A DNA stretch of 64,000 nt from the NCBI RefSeq assembly GCF_003003285.1, contig NZ_PVTP01000002.1:340120-404119 (forward strand). Reading direction: 5' to 3'. Below the pieces are notes generated by a model. That model worked only from the letters and a program-made list of their open reading frames with translations. It was not told where the DNA came from and did not search any database. Each line of letters starts with the position of its first letter. Position 1 is the stretch's first letter. Source of the DNA: Yoonia maritima. GTDB lineage: Bacteria > Pseudomonadota > Alphaproteobacteria > Rhodobacterales > Rhodobacteraceae. Position numbers and translations under genes: made by a program. Positions 63,906 to 64,000 of this stretch are shown one piece after another.

Positions 63906-64000
63906 GTAAACGCGGTTTAGACCCCACCTATACGGCGTAGTTCCACGGCAGCAGTTGATCGATATGCTTCTGCTTGTGGCCGTTGACGATGGCAGTGAGG
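63906..64000 (-). mobile_element. IS66-type insertion sequence, right end
   Basis: From GTAAACGC at 63906 the sequence resembles the terminal inverted repeat of IS66-family elements (GTAARCG). Its transposase frame (63928 onward) runs off the window. The element is present in part only. Only one end is seen, so target duplication cannot be checked. Confidence 0.7.
63928..64000 (-). CDS. IS66 family transposase, C-terminal fragment
   Basis: The last 23 residues of a minus-strand frame end in TAIVNGHKQKHIDQLLPWNY-AV, the typical C-terminus of the IS66 transposase. The TAG stop is at 63928-63930. The gene continues beyond the window's right edge. This is the only transposase seen in the window. 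Confidence 0.85.
   Translation of the reverse strand, partial: LTAIVNGHKQKHIDQLLPWNYAV

Overview
The window is chromosomal DNA of an alphaproteobacterium of the order Rhodobacterales, in the marine Roseobacter group (Loktanella/Yoonia/Octadecabacter-like). The evidence is the gene set and its gene order (short ProS, LolE-LolD, MmcB, SdhE, an LdtR-type MarR regulator, DUF1194, DUF6324 and Hint-domain proteins), a GTTC-N7-GTTC SOS box, and a tRNA-His without an encoded G-1. Base composition looks mid-50s % G+C by eye. A few AT-richer genes (about 5957-6820, 11379-11927, 36527-39334, 43821-44225) stand out from it. Nearly all of the window is core chromosome. The only mobile element seen is the end of an IS66-type insertion sequence at the right edge.

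Layout. 1-5578: start of an AI-2E-type exporter (minus), then proS, a DUF2937 membrane protein, a ThuA-like protein, lolE-lolD and a cytochrome c lipoprotein. 5579-8820: REP-like palindromes, an orphan gene and parE. 8950-17106: mixed genes, including two Hint-domain proteins, an epimerase, a HEPN-like orphan, a DCC protein coupled to a saccharopine dehydrogenase-like/DUF4166 protein, DUF2461 and a MATE pump. 17477-20505: pgeF, a MidA-like methyltransferase, lgt and ubiK. 20722-26081: small membrane proteins, an aminoglycoside phosphotransferase-like kinase, an M42 peptidase, ybjN, proC, a CsaA-like protein and a D-2-hydroxyacid dehydrogenase. 26088-30923: aspartate aminotransferase, XRE regulator-sdhE, MarR/LdtR, a DUF1194 pair and gloA. 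31058-31340: tandem tRNA-Glu genes. 31428-35946: recJ, glpX, hom and a small lipoprotein.

36051-39334: a membrane protein and a three-gene Tad pseudopilin/TadG cluster. 39705-43820: dnaG-rpoD and its terminator. 43821-47730: a nitroreductase with the iodotyrosine-deiodinase substrate pattern, a qorB/HxlR divergent pair, YjbQ and small secreted proteins. 47862-56235: nrdR-ribD, then divergent capsule genes kpsC-kpsS, then ribE-(unknown)-ribBX-ribH-nusB. This riboflavin cluster carries a RibB whose RibA half has lost its catalytic cysteines. 56232-63881: a GNAT acetyltransferase, HdeD, a 48-aa small protein, SOS-controlled mmcB, two DUF6324 paralogues, tRNA-His, an RluA-family pseudouridine synthase, rpoH, a Gfo/Idh/MocA oxidoreductase, DUF4389 and a lipoprotein hydrolase.

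Themes: translation and replication housekeeping (proS, parE, dnaG, rpoD, rpoH, nusB, tRNAs), envelope biogenesis (lgt, lolDE, kpsCS, Tad pseudopilins), riboflavin and amino acid metabolism (rib genes, proC, hom, aspC), and DNA repair (recJ, mmcB). I found no CRISPR array, prophage or obvious defence island, and no clear large undescribed system. The items most worth a second look are the REP/REPIN-like palindromes, which lie just 3' of stop codons, the deiodinase-like enzyme, the degenerate RibA domain, the unexplained 57445-57668 spacer next to a 48-aa gene, and the two contrasting Hint proteins.
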